Counted from the stretch's first letter, positions 19,083-29,495 are shown. The stretch: 64,000 bases of DNA from Acidobacteriota bacterium (GCA_025354885.1 JANXLY010000066.1:1-64000), one strand, 5' to 3'. The notes: generated by a model from the sequence alone, not told the origin. Program-made: numbers and translations.

Positions 19083-20045
19083 ATGGCACAATTCCGCGCA
19101 GTCCAAGTGAATGAAGACGGCTATCCATCGGTTCGGCTTACCGAGGTAGAGAGCAGCAGTGAAGTTTCGGTATCGCCTGCATTCGGGGCGATCGCCTACG
19201 ATTTTCATGTGAACGGGAAGCAGGTGTTGTGGGCTCCTCCTGGTGTCACGCTTGGTGAACTGGTCGCGAAACCGAGACTGCTGGGGAACCCGCTGCTGTC
19301 TCCCTGGGCAAACCGAATTGAAGGAATGAGCTACAAGGTAAACGGCAAAGTATACCTGTTGAATGCTGCTTTGGGGAACTTGCGGCTGGATGGGAACAAG
19401 AATCCGATTCACGGTCTGGTGACGTACTCGAAGTTGTGGCAGATCAAAGAGGTTTTGGCACAGAAGGACCATGCTCTGGTGCGGATGAGTCTGGATTGCT
19501 CCAGGCAGCCGGATTTGCTGGCCCAATTCCCATTTCCCCATCGGATCGAATTGACCTACAAATTGACGGCTGGGGTGCTGGAAGTGATCACGGCCATTGA
19601 GAATCTGGCTTCGGACCCGATGCCATTGGCGATTGGTTTTCATCCCTACTTTCAGTTGAGCGATGCACCGAGAGACGAGTGGGAAGTGACGATTCCGGCT
19701 CGGGAGCAGCTTGTGCTCTCACCAAAGTTGATTCCAACAGGGGAACGTCGAGCAAATCCATATGCGGCCGGAGTGAAGCTAAAGGGAGTTGTACTCGACG
19801 ATGTATTTGGGGGGCTTGAAACGAATGCGACGTTTCGGGTGAAGGGGAAGAAGCAGGTAATCGAAGTGGTTTACGGCAAGGACTACACAATTGGCGTTGT
19901 CTATGCGCCTGCAGGACAGTCGTTCATTTGCTTTGAACCGATGACTGCGCCAACCAACGCTTTTAATACTCCGGGCAGCTACAAAACAATCGCGCCAGGG
20001 ACGACCTGGCGCGAGAGCTACTGGATCAAAACTAGTGGATTCTAA
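19083..20045 (+). CDS. Aldose 1-epimerase family protein
   Basis: NPLLSPWANRIEG, NPIHGLVTYSKLW, FHPYFQL, CFEPMTAPTNAFN. Confidence 0.85.
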   Translation: MAQFRAVQVNEDGYPSVRLTEVESSSEVSVSPAFGAIAYDFHVNGKQVLWAPPGVTLGELVAKPRLLGNPLLSPWANRIEGMSYKVNGKVYLLNAALGNLRLDGNKNPIHGLVTYSKLWQIKEVLAQKDHALVRMSLDCSRQPDLLAQFPFPHRIELTYKLTAGVLEVITAIENLASDPMPLAIGFHPYFQLSDAPRDEWEVTIPAREQLVLSPKLIPTGERRANPYAAGVKLKGVVLDDVFGGLETNATFRVKGKKQVIEVVYGKDYTIGVVYAPAGQSFICFEPMTAPTNAFNTPGSYKTIAPGTTWRESYWIKTSGF

Positions 20046-20696
20046 CTAGGGCTTCTTTGCGGCAGGCGCGGCCGTCTTCGGCGCCGGGGCTGAAGTCTTG
20101 GGCGCTGCGGCAGGAGCGGCGGGCTTGGCTGGCGGAACGTTCATTGTAGACGGTGCATTGGCATCGTAAAGCTTAATGACGTCGTTGGTAATGTCGAGAG
20201 TGTTTGATGCCCAGATGACAGGGGTTTGTGCAGAACTGATGTCAAGGATCATCGAGAAGCCATTGTCGGTTGCATACTTGTTGATGACCTGCATGATGCG
20301 TCCGCCGAGCTCGTTAAGCACCTTCTGCTGTTCCTGGTCGAATTCTGCCTGAGCATCTTCGCTGTCACGCTGCAAGCTCTTGGTCTTCAGTTCGACGTCG
20401 GTCTGGATCTTGCGCTTCGCTTCGTCGCTGCCGACCGTGCCCAGCTTCTGGAACTGCTGTTGCATTGCCTGGATGGTGGCTTGGCCCTTTTCAATTTCCT
20501 TGCGGCGAGGCTCAAAGCGGGTCTGCAATTCGGCTGCTGCCTTTTGGCCGTCTTTGGTGGAGACGATGGCTTGCTGGATGTTGATGGTTCCTACCTTGTT
20601 CTGCGCAAAAGCAGAGGTAGCGGCAAGACCGATCACAACAGCGCCGGCCAACAGATTTTTTACAATAAAGCTCATTTTCTTGGGTTTCTCTTTCAA
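20046..20696 (-). CDS. OmpH/Skp-family periplasmic chaperone
   Basis: Signal peptide, KVGTINIQQAIVSTKDGQKAAAEL, coiled-coil; follows bamA. Confidence 0.88.
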   Translation of the reverse strand: MKEKPKKMSFIVKNLLAGAVVIGLAATSAFAQNKVGTINIQQAIVSTKDGQKAAAELQTRFEPRRKEIEKGQATIQAMQQQFQKLGTVGSDEAKRKIQTDVELKTKSLQRDSEDAQAEFDQEQQKVLNELGGRIMQVINKYATDNGFSMILDISSAQTPVIWASNTLDITNDVIKLYDANAPSTMNVPPAKPAAPAAAPKTSAPAPKTAAPAAKKP

Positions 20697-20716
20697 GATC
20701 GTATCACTCGAAGGAC

Positions 20717-23713
20717 TCAGAAGGTTCGACTGATGGTAAAGCGGAAGATGGTTTTTCTTTCGCGAAACGCACTAGGCCGTCCGAACTGGGCAATCGAGTT
20801 AAGGAAGGTGGTTTGGTTGGGGAAATAAGAACGATCAGCTGCAATGGGCGGCTGAATCACGTTTTCCACTCGGAGTGGATTGTAGGCGTAGTAGAAGCGG
20901 AACGGCGCATTCACAACCGGCATCATGATTTGAACTTCCAGGCCAGTGGACATGCGTGGCTTCTGCGTAAAGTCGATTAAGAAGGCTTTGTTTTCGAAAC
21001 CAGCCTGAGGAAAAGCGGCGTTCAATTCGGCGATACGGCCAGGATTGAGGTTTAGTCCATTGGAACGCGAGACACGATTGACGCCGATGTCGGCAAACGC
21101 TGCCAGAACCACTGGTCCAAAGATGGGAATTCGATATTCAAAGTTGCCAACTCCCTGGGTGTCGCCACCCGGGTAGATGAGCTGATAAACCGGAATGGTT
21201 TGGGTTACAAGCGTGCTGATCGGTTTGCCATCGGTGCCGATAGAACGTTGAATACGCTGGCTGCCGTCTTCATTGAGGACGCTCACAGTTGCTTGCGACG
21301 GGATGTAAGCGAGGGGGCTGATGCCCCAGATGTCAAAACCACGAATGTCATTTTCGCCGCCCATGTAAAAGCGGTTGAAAGGAGGAGCGGTCTTTCCACC
21401 GTAACCAGTTACGAAACGGCCAAGTGTGTGGACGCCAATGACATGGCCTTTTTTAAGGCCGGCACGGAAGTATTTGAAGTCGATGGTCGGCTCGATCATG
21501 TTGGTGTTGCCACCCAAGAAAGAACCAGCAAAGGTAGTTGAGATGTAAATCGATTTGCCGCGAGAAGGCGTGATCGGGTGGTCTACCGTGTTGTAGGAAT
21601 AATTGGGGATGATCGAGGATTGACGAATGCCAGCAAGCTGGTTGGGACCGTCCAGGTTCTGGAAGTTCACCGACCGAAAGTAGACTTTGGCTGCTTCGGT
21701 TTGCGGATCGTACTTTGAATTGGAGTAGCTGTACGTAACGCCTACTCTGGCAAAACTTCGGCGCAAGAGCGTTGAGGCATAGGTTGTGAAACCGTAGCCA
21801 TTGGAAGAATAGTTCAGCAGGTTCTCCCGGCCCAGAGAATTGAATTGGGCTGTTAAGTTACGACCAGAGAAGAGTGAGACTTCGCGGCCCTGATCATAGT
21901 TGAAGCGCTGGTAGAATACTGTGGCTCCCGCCTGGATTGGCTTGTCGAAGAGATAGGGTTCTGTGAAGCCAAATGTGGCGGAGCGAATGCGGTCGCCTAA
22001 CTGAGTGTCGAGAGAAAGCGTTTCGCCGAGGCCGAGGAAGTTGTTTGTTGAATAGCCAAAGCTCACAAAACTTCCAGCGATGCCTGACACGCCACCGGAC
22101 ATTTGAACGGAATTTTTGCCGCGTTCTTTCACCTTGAGAGTGATGTCTACGGTGTTGTTCTTTGTGTCGCGGGTAATGTTGGCAGATTCGGTTTCCTTGA
22201 GGACCTCGAAATAACCAAGCTGGTTGAGGCGCAGAAGGCTAACTTCCCAAAGGCGGGAATTGAACAGATCACCTTCATCGAGGAGGATTTCGCGACGGAT
22301 CACCTTGTCGCGGGTGGTTGTATTGCCGGCAAAATCGATGCGGCGAACGAAGAATTGCTTGCCTTCATCAACGCTGAGAGTGAGATCAATTTTGCCTGTC
22401 TTCTGGTCAGGTTCAAAGCTTGGCTCAGGGACAAAATCGAGGAAGCCGAACTGCCCATAGAGTTTGCGCATGTCTTCGAGGCCTTTGCGGAGCTTTGCGG
22501 TAGAAAACACGTCACCTTCCCCCATGCCGATGACACGACTGAAGAGTTCTTCAGGTGCACGGAAGAACTTGACACCTACCAAGTTGAGCTTTTGAAGGCG
22601 ATATTTGGGGCCTTCATCAATGTTTACGCGGAAGTCTGCACGCTTACCCGGTTTGTTTGGATAGAAGAGCGGAACGTGAAAGCCTGCACCACCAACATCC
22701 TTGATCTTTGGTTCTTCAGCGGCGGCCTTTGCTGTGAAATAGCCTTTTTCCTGGTAATAACTTTGAACGCGGCTCATGTCTTCTTCGAGCTTTGTTGCGT
22801 CGTAGGTTTTGGCGAAGAGGTTCTCAAACAGAATTGACTGCGGAATACCAACCGGACGAAGATTCTTCATCGCTCTACGGACCACAGCGTCGCTGAAGGC
22901 TTTATTGCCCTGGATATCGATGACTCCGACCTTTACCTTCGGTCCTTCCGTTACCCGGAAATTGACTTCGAGGGAAGAGGGCGGGATCTGACGCACTTCA
23001 GGCGTGACGGTCGCAAATTGGCGACCACGCTCGGAAAGATATTCTTTGAGGACGTTTGATGCTCGCTGCACCTTGTTGGGATCGTACTGCTGTTCCACTT
23101 GCAGGCCGACTTTACGCTCTTTGAAACGATCCAGAATTTCTGAGACGGTTATCGATTTCATGCCGTCGTATTTGATCGAACGGACGACGCGGCGCTCGGT
23201 GACAACGAAGCGAATGACCCAACCGGTCCGACCCGCTTCGCGTTCGAGGCGAATGTCGTCGAATCGGGAAGTGTTCCAGAGAGCCATAAAGTCGCGATTG
23301 AGAGAGTCTTCGCTATAGCGATCCCCTTTTTTCGAAATGATCAGTGCTCTGAGTGTGTCTTGAGGCACGCGGCGCGAACCACGGAACTCAATCGCTTCAA
23401 TCACATCTTCGGCAGGAGTGTCTGCTGGTGCGACTGCTGGTGTGGCTGCTGCGGGAGCTGCTTCTGGAACGGGCTGAGCGGGATTCTCCAGCTTGGGCTT
23501 GGCAGGAGCTTGTGGCTCTGGCTTTGGTGCCTCGACTGGGGTGTTCTGAGGAATATTTTCAAATGGATTCGCGGGCTTGGGCTTGGCGGGCTGAGGAACC
23601 GGTGGTTTCTGGCCAGCTTGCTGCGCGAGTAGAGAAGGGAATGAGGACGCCAGTGCTAGAACGATTAAACACAAAAGTGGCGTACCCAGGCTTGCTCGCC
23701 TGTAAGACATCAT
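20717..23713 (-). CDS. bamA: Outer membrane protein assembly factor BamA
   Basis: POTRA repeats, GGENDIRGFDIWGISPL, terminal FRFTISRTF. Confidence 0.95.
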   Translation of the reverse strand: MMSYRRASLGTPLLCLIVLALASSFPSLLAQQAGQKPPVPQPAKPKPANPFENIPQNTPVEAPKPEPQAPAKPKLENPAQPVPEAAPAAATPAVAPADTPAEDVIEAIEFRGSRRVPQDTLRALIISKKGDRYSEDSLNRDFMALWNTSRFDDIRLEREAGRTGWVIRFVVTERRVVRSIKYDGMKSITVSEILDRFKERKVGLQVEQQYDPNKVQRASNVLKEYLSERGRQFATVTPEVRQIPPSSLEVNFRVTEGPKVKVGVIDIQGNKAFSDAVVRRAMKNLRPVGIPQSILFENLFAKTYDATKLEEDMSRVQSYYQEKGYFTAKAAAEEPKIKDVGGAGFHVPLFYPNKPGKRADFRVNIDEGPKYRLQKLNLVGVKFFRAPEELFSRVIGMGEGDVFSTAKLRKGLEDMRKLYGQFGFLDFVPEPSFEPDQKTGKIDLTLSVDEGKQFFVRRIDFAGNTTTRDKVIRREILLDEGDLFNSRLWEVSLLRLNQLGYFEVLKETESANITRDTKNNTVDITLKVKERGKNSVQMSGGVSGIAGSFVSFGYSTNNFLGLGETLSLDTQLGDRIRSATFGFTEPYLFDKPIQAGATVFYQRFNYDQGREVSLFSGRNLTAQFNSLGRENLLNYSSNGYGFTTYASTLLRRSFARVGVTYSYSNSKYDPQTEAAKVYFRSVNFQNLDGPNQLAGIRQSSIIPNYSYNTVDHPITPSRGKSIYISTTFAGSFLGGNTNMIEPTIDFKYFRAGLKKGHVIGVHTLGRFVTGYGGKTAPPFNRFYMGGENDIRGFDIWGISPLAYIPSQATVSVLNEDGSQRIQRSIGTDGKPISTLVTQTIPVYQLIYPGGDTQGVGNFEYRIPIFGPVVLAAFADIGVNRVSRSNGLNLNPGRIAELNAAFPQAGFENKAFLIDFTQKPRMSTGLEVQIMMPVVNAPFRFYYAYNPLRVENVIQPPIAADRSYFPNQTTFLNSIAQFGRPSAFRERKTIFRFTISRTF

Positions 23714-23828
23714 CTAAAGCTGGTTCCTTTCCACTCTGCGCCTCTGAGAAGACGTGACCATATCTGGTTGGGTTTCAAACGAAGTACCTAGTCCAAGGGA
23801 AATTCTCGCGCGCATAGGCAGAGCCGGA

Positions 23829-24374
23829 TCACACTGAGATTTGAGGCTCTCTACGCGAGCGCACAAATACTGAGTATAAACCAATGCAAATGCCCATGAG
23901 TACGAAGGAGAAGAAGATAGAGGGTCGACGCGAATAAAGTGCGAGCGGCGGAAATGCCTTTCGCCAGAGAAAACCATCCAAAACATAGAACCAAGTTGTT
24001 GCGCCGAGTACGCCAAGAAGCAGGGAAGTCAGGGGCCGAAGTGTAGGGGGGATAGCCGTTGCGAACAGGAATGCAAATGCCGTTGACAGCAAAAGATGGA
24101 TTGCCAATCCCGTAAGTGTATGGAAGCCGAAATCGGGCCGCAGACTGGCATTGCCATAAAAGAGCCCGGCCATCAGGTTTGGAAGTGTCCAGAACGAATG
24201 CGAGCTGGAGCTTGACGCGATTCCGCACCAAAATATGGCGAGAATTGAGGCAAGTGATGCTGCTTGCATTGCCGCGAGGAGTCGTTCTGGATGCGAGACC
24301 GCAAATGAGGAAACCGAGCTTTTGAGACTTGCCGAATCCCCTGGCGTTGCGTCTGGCGTTGGCGATTCAGTCAT
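23829..24374 (-). CDS. Hypothetical integral membrane protein
   Basis: 181-aa ORF, 4-5 predicted TM segments. Confidence 0.55.
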   Translation of the reverse strand: MTESPTPDATPGDSASLKSSVSSFAVSHPERLLAAMQAASLASILAIFWCGIASSSSSHSFWTLPNLMAGLFYGNASLRPDFGFHTLTGLAIHLLLSTAFAFLFATAIPPTLRPLTSLLLGVLGATTWFYVLDGFLWRKAFPPLALYSRRPSIFFSFVLMGICIGLYSVFVRSRREPQISV

Positions 24375-24412
24375 GCCCTAACCCAATGGTAGCATTGGGG
24401 TTCTCCAACACT

Positions 24413-25672
24413 ATGGCACTTCAGCGCGTTTTTATTACTGGAATCGGAGCTATCAGTCCCAATGGTTTAGGACGGGAAGAATTCTGGAGCAATACCCGCC
24501 AAGGCAAAAGTGGAGTGCGGAAGATTTCACGATTTGACTGTTCGGGCCAACCTGTGCAGATTGCAGGCGAAGTGGTTGGCTTTGATCCATTGGCCTATTT
24601 ATCGGCGAAAGATCTTGAAGGGACAGGCTTGGCGACGCCATACGCAATTGCGGCCGCAGGAGAGGCACTGGAAGATGCAAGGCTCGACTGGAAATCGATG
24701 GATCTGGATGCGCTTCGAGGAGTGAGCGTTTATGTCGGCAGCGGGGGGGGCAATCAGGAATTTACGGAGCGACAGTATTCGCTTTACTACAGCGGACAGC
24801 AAAAGAAATGCAGTGTATACGTGATTCCCTCCAGCACTTTGGGGACGCTTGCCAGCGAAATCTCGATGCAATATGGATTTCGTGGATTGAGCCATATGTT
24901 CAGTAACGGCTGCACGAGTTCGACGGATGCCATTGGCTACGCTTTTCGGGCAATCAAGCACGGAGAGGCAGAATTTGTTGTGTGCGGCGGAGTGGATGCT
25001 CCGATTGCGCCCCTCACTTTGCGAGGGTTTCAACTCTTGAGAATCATGAGTACCGGTTCGAATGATGCTCCAGGGAGAGCCTCCAAACCGTTTAGCGCAA
25101 ATCGGGATGGGTTCGTTTTGGCGGAAGGTGCCTGGTTCTTTGTGATGGAAAGTGAGGAAAGCGCAATCAGGCGCGGGGTCCCTGTTTATGGGGAAATTAT
25201 GGGCTATGGGGCGACATGTGAGGCATTTCACAGGGTAAGGCTTGAAGAAGTGGGCATTGAGCCGGCAAGGGCGATGCAACTCGCGATGAGGGAAGGTGGC
25301 TTAGTTCCAGCTGATATTGACTATTTGCACTACCATGGCACCGCAACTCATCTCAACGACAGGGTAGAGACCACTGCTGTGAAGCTGGCCTTTGGTGAGC
25401 ATGCCAACCGGATGCCTGGCTCAAGCGTGAAGAGCATGATTGGCCACCCACAAGGAGCCTGCGGCGCGGCCAGCCTGGCAACGACGCTGCTGGCGATGCG
25501 CGATGGATTTGCTCCGCCAACGATCAATCTCGATGAGGCGGCGGCTGATTGTGGGCTGGATTATTTGCCGAATGTCGGCAGGCCGCTTGCAATCAAAAAA
25601 GCGATGGTCAATACCATCGCTTTTGGGAGCAAGAATGCGGCTATTGCTATCGGAACAGCTGATTCCGTCTAG
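24413..25672 (+). CDS. Beta-ketoacyl-ACP synthase (FabF-like)
   Basis: RVFITGIGAISPNGLG; active-site region FSNGCTSSTDAIG; HYHGTATHLND, KSMIGHPQGACG. Confidence 0.93.
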   Translation: MALQRVFITGIGAISPNGLGREEFWSNTRQGKSGVRKISRFDCSGQPVQIAGEVVGFDPLAYLSAKDLEGTGLATPYAIAAAGEALEDARLDWKSMDLDALRGVSVYVGSGGGNQEFTERQYSLYYSGQQKKCSVYVIPSSTLGTLASEISMQYGFRGLSHMFSNGCTSSTDAIGYAFRAIKHGEAEFVVCGGVDAPIAPLTLRGFQLLRIMSTGSNDAPGRASKPFSANRDGFVLAEGAWFFVMESEESAIRRGVPVYGEIMGYGATCEAFHRVRLEEVGIEPARAMQLAMREGGLVPADIDYLHYHGTATHLNDRVETTAVKLAFGEHANRMPGSSVKSMIGHPQGACGAASLATTLLAMRDGFAPPTINLDEAAADCGLDYLPNVGRPLAIKKAMVNTIAFGSKNAAIAIGTADSV

Positions 25673-26526
25673 TCGGGCTTGGAATAATAGTAGGTGTGAT
25701 AGTAGGTGTACTTTGAGTAGAGTTCGCCACGGCGAGCGCCGTTAACGACTGTGCCCAGAATGTTGTTTTCGCAAAGCGATTGAATGGCTCGGGTGATGGA
25801 GTCGACGGTAGTGACTCCTAGCCGGACCACGAGGACTGTGCCATCAGACATTGTCGACAAGAGGTTTGCGTCGGCAGCGAAGAGGAGTGGCGGTGTGTCG
25901 AGGACGACCCAGTTAAAAACCTTCTGAAGGTTTGTGAGCAGATCTTTTACCTTGGGAAGGTTGAGCAACTCGAGAGGGTTGATCACTGCTTCTCCTGCAG
26001 GAAGAATACTCAAGTTCGTACCCGCAATCTTCTTGACGACCTGTTCGATTGTGGCCTTACCAAGCAGGTAGTCCGTAATGCCGGGGGACCGATCCACCTG
26101 AAAAAGGTTATGGACAATTGGGCGCCTAAAATCAAAGTCGCAGAGGATTGTGTGGTTGTCGGCGAGGTGGGATTCAGCCAGTGCCAGATTTACTGCTCCC
26201 ATGGACTTGCCTTCAGCAGGTGAAGGGCTGGTGACAACGATGGTGTGAATCGGCTGCAGGCCCTGGAGGTGGTTGAGCCTGGTACGCAAGGTGCGAAATT
26301 CTTCACTCGGAGCCTCATGGGGGCGCGTAGCATCAATGAGGTGAGCGTCTGGGGCGGGATTGAACGGGATCTCTTCGATGCGATCCAAAAGATCGAGGAA
26401 CTCAGGACCGATCATCGGACCGCGATCTACGATGGCCGCATTGTTTGGTGTAAATTGTCTGGCCGGGGCCTGAAGATCCTGGGGGCTTGCTCCAGATCTT
26501 CGTAGTGCATCATGTACTCGACTCAT
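25669..26526 (-). CDS. CpsD/CapB-family bacterial tyrosine kinase
   Basis: VVTSPSPAEGKSMGAVNLA (Walker A), Walker A' and B-like segments; Tyr-rich tail YSKYTYYHTYYYSKPD. Confidence 0.9.
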   Translation of the reverse strand: MSRVHDALRRSGASPQDLQAPARQFTPNNAAIVDRGPMIGPEFLDLLDRIEEIPFNPAPDAHLIDATRPHEAPSEEFRTLRTRLNHLQGLQPIHTIVVTSPSPAEGKSMGAVNLALAESHLADNHTILCDFDFRRPIVHNLFQVDRSPGITDYLLGKATIEQVVKKIAGTNLSILPAGEAVINPLELLNLPKVKDLLTNLQKVFNWVVLDTPPLLFAADANLLSTMSDGTVLVVRLGVTTVDSITRAIQSLCENNILGTVVNGARRGELYSKYTYYHTYYYSKPD

Positions 26527-26571
26527 GTTGAAATGTGTTCCTTTAAGTTTCGTTTCGTACTATGCAACAAA

Positions 26572-28260
26572 TCACTTGCTGGTCATGTAGAAGACTACAG
26601 ATCCCGTCATGATTGCAATACTGGCCAAACATGCTGTTGACCACGCCAGCCAAGCCAGGCGCCTGCGTCTGCGCACGACCAGATCATTCTCGAGTAAGGG
26701 AATGCAACCAAGAATGGTGAGCTGTGTGTAGGCTCGAACGTCTTTGAGGTTCTTGAGCGTGGAGTCTTTCATTTCCTTCGCGCCAGCAAAGCAAATGCCC
26801 ATCACCAAACCGCCAATGGCACCGCCAAGAATGATGATCCAACGCTTCGGTTCCGTTGGGTTCATTGGCAAGGAAGCCTGATCCAGAATTTCCAGCTTTT
26901 CAGTCTGCTTGCGATTTTCAAGCTCAACCGCAGCGTTGGCGCGTTGTCTCATCCGGTCAATTTCTTCAAAATCACGTCTGGCGAGCATGGACTGCAACCG
27001 GAGTTGTTCGTATTCCTTCTCGCTGGACGGCATTGTTGCGAGCGTACCCTGGAGTGTTCGCGCAGATCTGTCCGCATCGACCAAACCTTTTTTGTAGGTC
27101 TCTTCTTCCATCTTTGAGGCTTCGATGCGACCCTGCAACTGCTGGATTTGAATTTCAAGTGCCCGTGCCTCACGAACTGCTTCCGGACGCAGGCCAGAAA
27201 CAGTACCACTTGATTTCTTTGCCGCCTGCTCTAGGTCGTCTTGCACCTTTTGGAGACGTTCGCGTTCTCGACGCATGATCTGGAGGTTTGCAACCGACGC
27301 CTTGATGTCGGGGTGATTGTCCTGATACTGTTCTCGCAAAGCCTGCAAGCGATTTTCGAAGTTTGAGATCTCGCGTTCTACGGCTATCAGACGTTCATTT
27401 TTGGGAACAAGCATTGTAATGTTTTCAGAGGTAGGCACCGTGACCTGCTTCAACTGATCTTTGAGAATGCTGATCTGATTCTCGATAATCAGCCGATCCT
27501 GATTGATACGGCCCAAGGAAGCGTTTAAGTTGGTCATACGGGTTTCAATCCCGTTGATGGCACTGAATGTTGCGCCCTGCTGCTCTGGAGTGCGGCCCAC
27601 GTTAGCGGATTTGAATTTTGAAAGCTGTTCTTCAACAGCGTCCAATTCCCTTTTACGATTTGCCCATTGATCTTCGACGAAATCTTTCATTTGTGAAGAA
27701 GAACTTGCGCGCTCGCGGACATTCTCATCAATGAACTTGGTCACAAGATCTGCGCAAACTCTCTGAGCAATCACGCGATTTTCGTACTTGAACGAAACGG
27801 TGAAGGCCATGGTCTTGCCCTGATTGCTTCCACCACCACCAATTAGCCCAACATTGATGGCTTTGGCCCGCATTTCTTCGATGATGTCCTCAATCGGAAG
27901 GCGTTTGCGTTCTCGGGGGTAAAGCGAGTGGGTGTTGATAATGTTTGTGAGTGTTGCTCGGCTGAGAATACTCTGCGTCATCTGATTCACGCGCTGGCTC
28001 ATGTCCATGCTGAGCGGCATCGAAAGGAGGCCCTCAGGAACTTGAGGGGGAAGAACGCGGATTGTGGCGCTCGACAGATAAGTGTCAGGCCAGAGAAAAG
28101 CTACAACGACGCTGATTACCAACCCGGCCAGCATAGGGGCAAGAATCAGGGAGCGGTGGCGCCGAATTACGTCGATATAATCCTCAACGTCGAGGGTGCG
28201 GTTTTGTATTGCGAGAGGGTCTTGTAAGGGTTGCAAATGAATATCTCCTGTGGCTGGCAA
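26572..28260 (-). CDS. GumC/Wzz-family polysaccharide chain-length protein
   Basis: N- and C-terminal TM segments with long coiled coil; MNPTEPKRWIIILGGAIGGLVMG. Confidence 0.9.
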   Translation of the reverse strand: MPATGDIHLQPLQDPLAIQNRTLDVEDYIDVIRRHRSLILAPMLAGLVISVVVAFLWPDTYLSSATIRVLPPQVPEGLLSMPLSMDMSQRVNQMTQSILSRATLTNIINTHSLYPRERKRLPIEDIIEEMRAKAINVGLIGGGGSNQGKTMAFTVSFKYENRVIAQRVCADLVTKFIDENVRERASSSSQMKDFVEDQWANRKRELDAVEEQLSKFKSANVGRTPEQQGATFSAINGIETRMTNLNASLGRINQDRLIIENQISILKDQLKQVTVPTSENITMLVPKNERLIAVEREISNFENRLQALREQYQDNHPDIKASVANLQIMRRERERLQKVQDDLEQAAKKSSGTVSGLRPEAVREARALEIQIQQLQGRIEASKMEEETYKKGLVDADRSARTLQGTLATMPSSEKEYEQLRLQSMLARRDFEEIDRMRQRANAAVELENRKQTEKLEILDQASLPMNPTEPKRWIIILGGAIGGLVMGICFAGAKEMKDSTLKNLKDVRAYTQLTILGCIPLLENDLVVRRRRRLAWLAWSTACLASIAIMTGSVVFYMTSK

Positions 28261-28277
28261 ATCTGCTGCTAGCGAGT

Positions 28278-28925
28278 CTAGGGAACGACGATGTGATCGC
28301 CGGGCTGCAACAGAATATTCTGATCCAGTTTTTTCCCTTTGATCACTTCGTTGTAGTTAAATTTCAAGCGTTCGGTGCCACGCATGATGATGATCTTTTT
28401 TCCATTGCCGAACTCCCGAATGCCTCCAGAGATGGTGATTGCCTCGAGGATGGTCATCGGGCGAACGAGCGGAAAGGCTCCGGTTCTCCCGACTTCACCG
28501 GAAAGATAATATCTCTTGCTTTCGACTTTTTGAACCTGCAACGTAACGATTGGATTTTTGAGAACCTTTTCGTATGCTTTGGCAATGCGCAGCTCAAGCT
28601 CGATCGGCGTTACATCTACAGCGTCAATTTCACCAACCAACTGGAGATTGATCTTGCCATCCGGGCGCACGATTACAAGGCCAGAAAGTTCAGGCTCGCG
28701 CCAGATTCGCAGCGAAATAACATCTTCTGCCCCAATCCGGTAAGACCGTGGATCTACGGCGGCACCTGGAGAAGCAACCGTTACCTCAGGAGGCTTTTCT
28801 TCCGCTGCAGCGGAGGGCTTCTGATCTGCCGTTGTCGGTTGCACCTGGGCAAACAAGACAGCAGCATTCAAAATTGCCATAAAAAATACGGCGCGATTGC
28901 AAGTTAGAAACAAGTCTTCCTCCAC
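28278..28925 (-). CDS. Polysaccharide export (Wza-like) protein with SLBB
   Basis: YRIGAEDVISLRIWREPELSG...VRPDGKINLQLVGEIDA...ILLQPGDHIVVP. Confidence 0.92.
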   Translation of the reverse strand: MEEDLFLTCNRAVFFMAILNAAVLFAQVQPTTADQKPSAAAEEKPPEVTVASPGAAVDPRSYRIGAEDVISLRIWREPELSGLVIVRPDGKINLQLVGEIDAVDVTPIELELRIAKAYEKVLKNPIVTLQVQKVESKRYYLSGEVGRTGAFPLVRPMTILEAITISGGIREFGNGKKIIIMRGTERLKFNYNEVIKGKKLDQNILLQPGDHIVVP

Positions 28926-29084
28926 TCGACGAATCTCAGAGTTAATTCTCGAAAGACATATGACTCGTCAATTCTTCCTTAATTTTACACCAAGCGAGAT
29001 GCTAGAACTGTAGTACTGAGCAGCCAATCTTAATGACCCGTCTGCTAAATCGGCAGTTCAAGGGAAGATCACAAGAGCAGGATT

Positions 29085-29495
29085 ATGAAATTTTATTTAG
29101 CAAAATCGGATCCACTTACCTATTCGATGGACGAGTTGGAAAGGGATGGAAAGACAGTTTGGGATGGGGTGAAGAGTGCACAAGCGCAGCAGGCGATTCG
29201 CCTGATGCAAGATGGGGACTGCGTGATCTGCTACCACTCACAGGGACAGGCGGCGATTGTGGGGTGGGGATATGTAGAAGGCGATGTCTGGGTGGATGCC
29301 AAGGATCCGAAGATGTCTGTGTTCGTGTACCGGTTTGGTGGGCGATTGGCGGAGCCCATCGGCTTGAAAGAAATCAAAGCAACAGGCCTGTTTGGAGATT
29401 TCGCTCTTGTGAAGCAATCGAGGCTGTCGACGATGGCAGTTCCCAGAGAGTTTGTGGCCTGGCTCAAGAAGCGGGCAAAAACATTCAAGCCCTGA
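29085..29495 (+). CDS. EVE-domain protein
   Basis: KFYLAKSDPLTYSMDELERDGKTVWDGVKSAQAQQAIRLMQDGDCVICYHS. Confidence 0.88.
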   Translation: MKFYLAKSDPLTYSMDELERDGKTVWDGVKSAQAQQAIRLMQDGDCVICYHSQGQAAIVGWGYVEGDVWVDAKDPKMSVFVYRFGGRLAEPIGLKEIKATGLFGDFALVKQSRLSTMAVPREFVAWLKKRAKTFKP

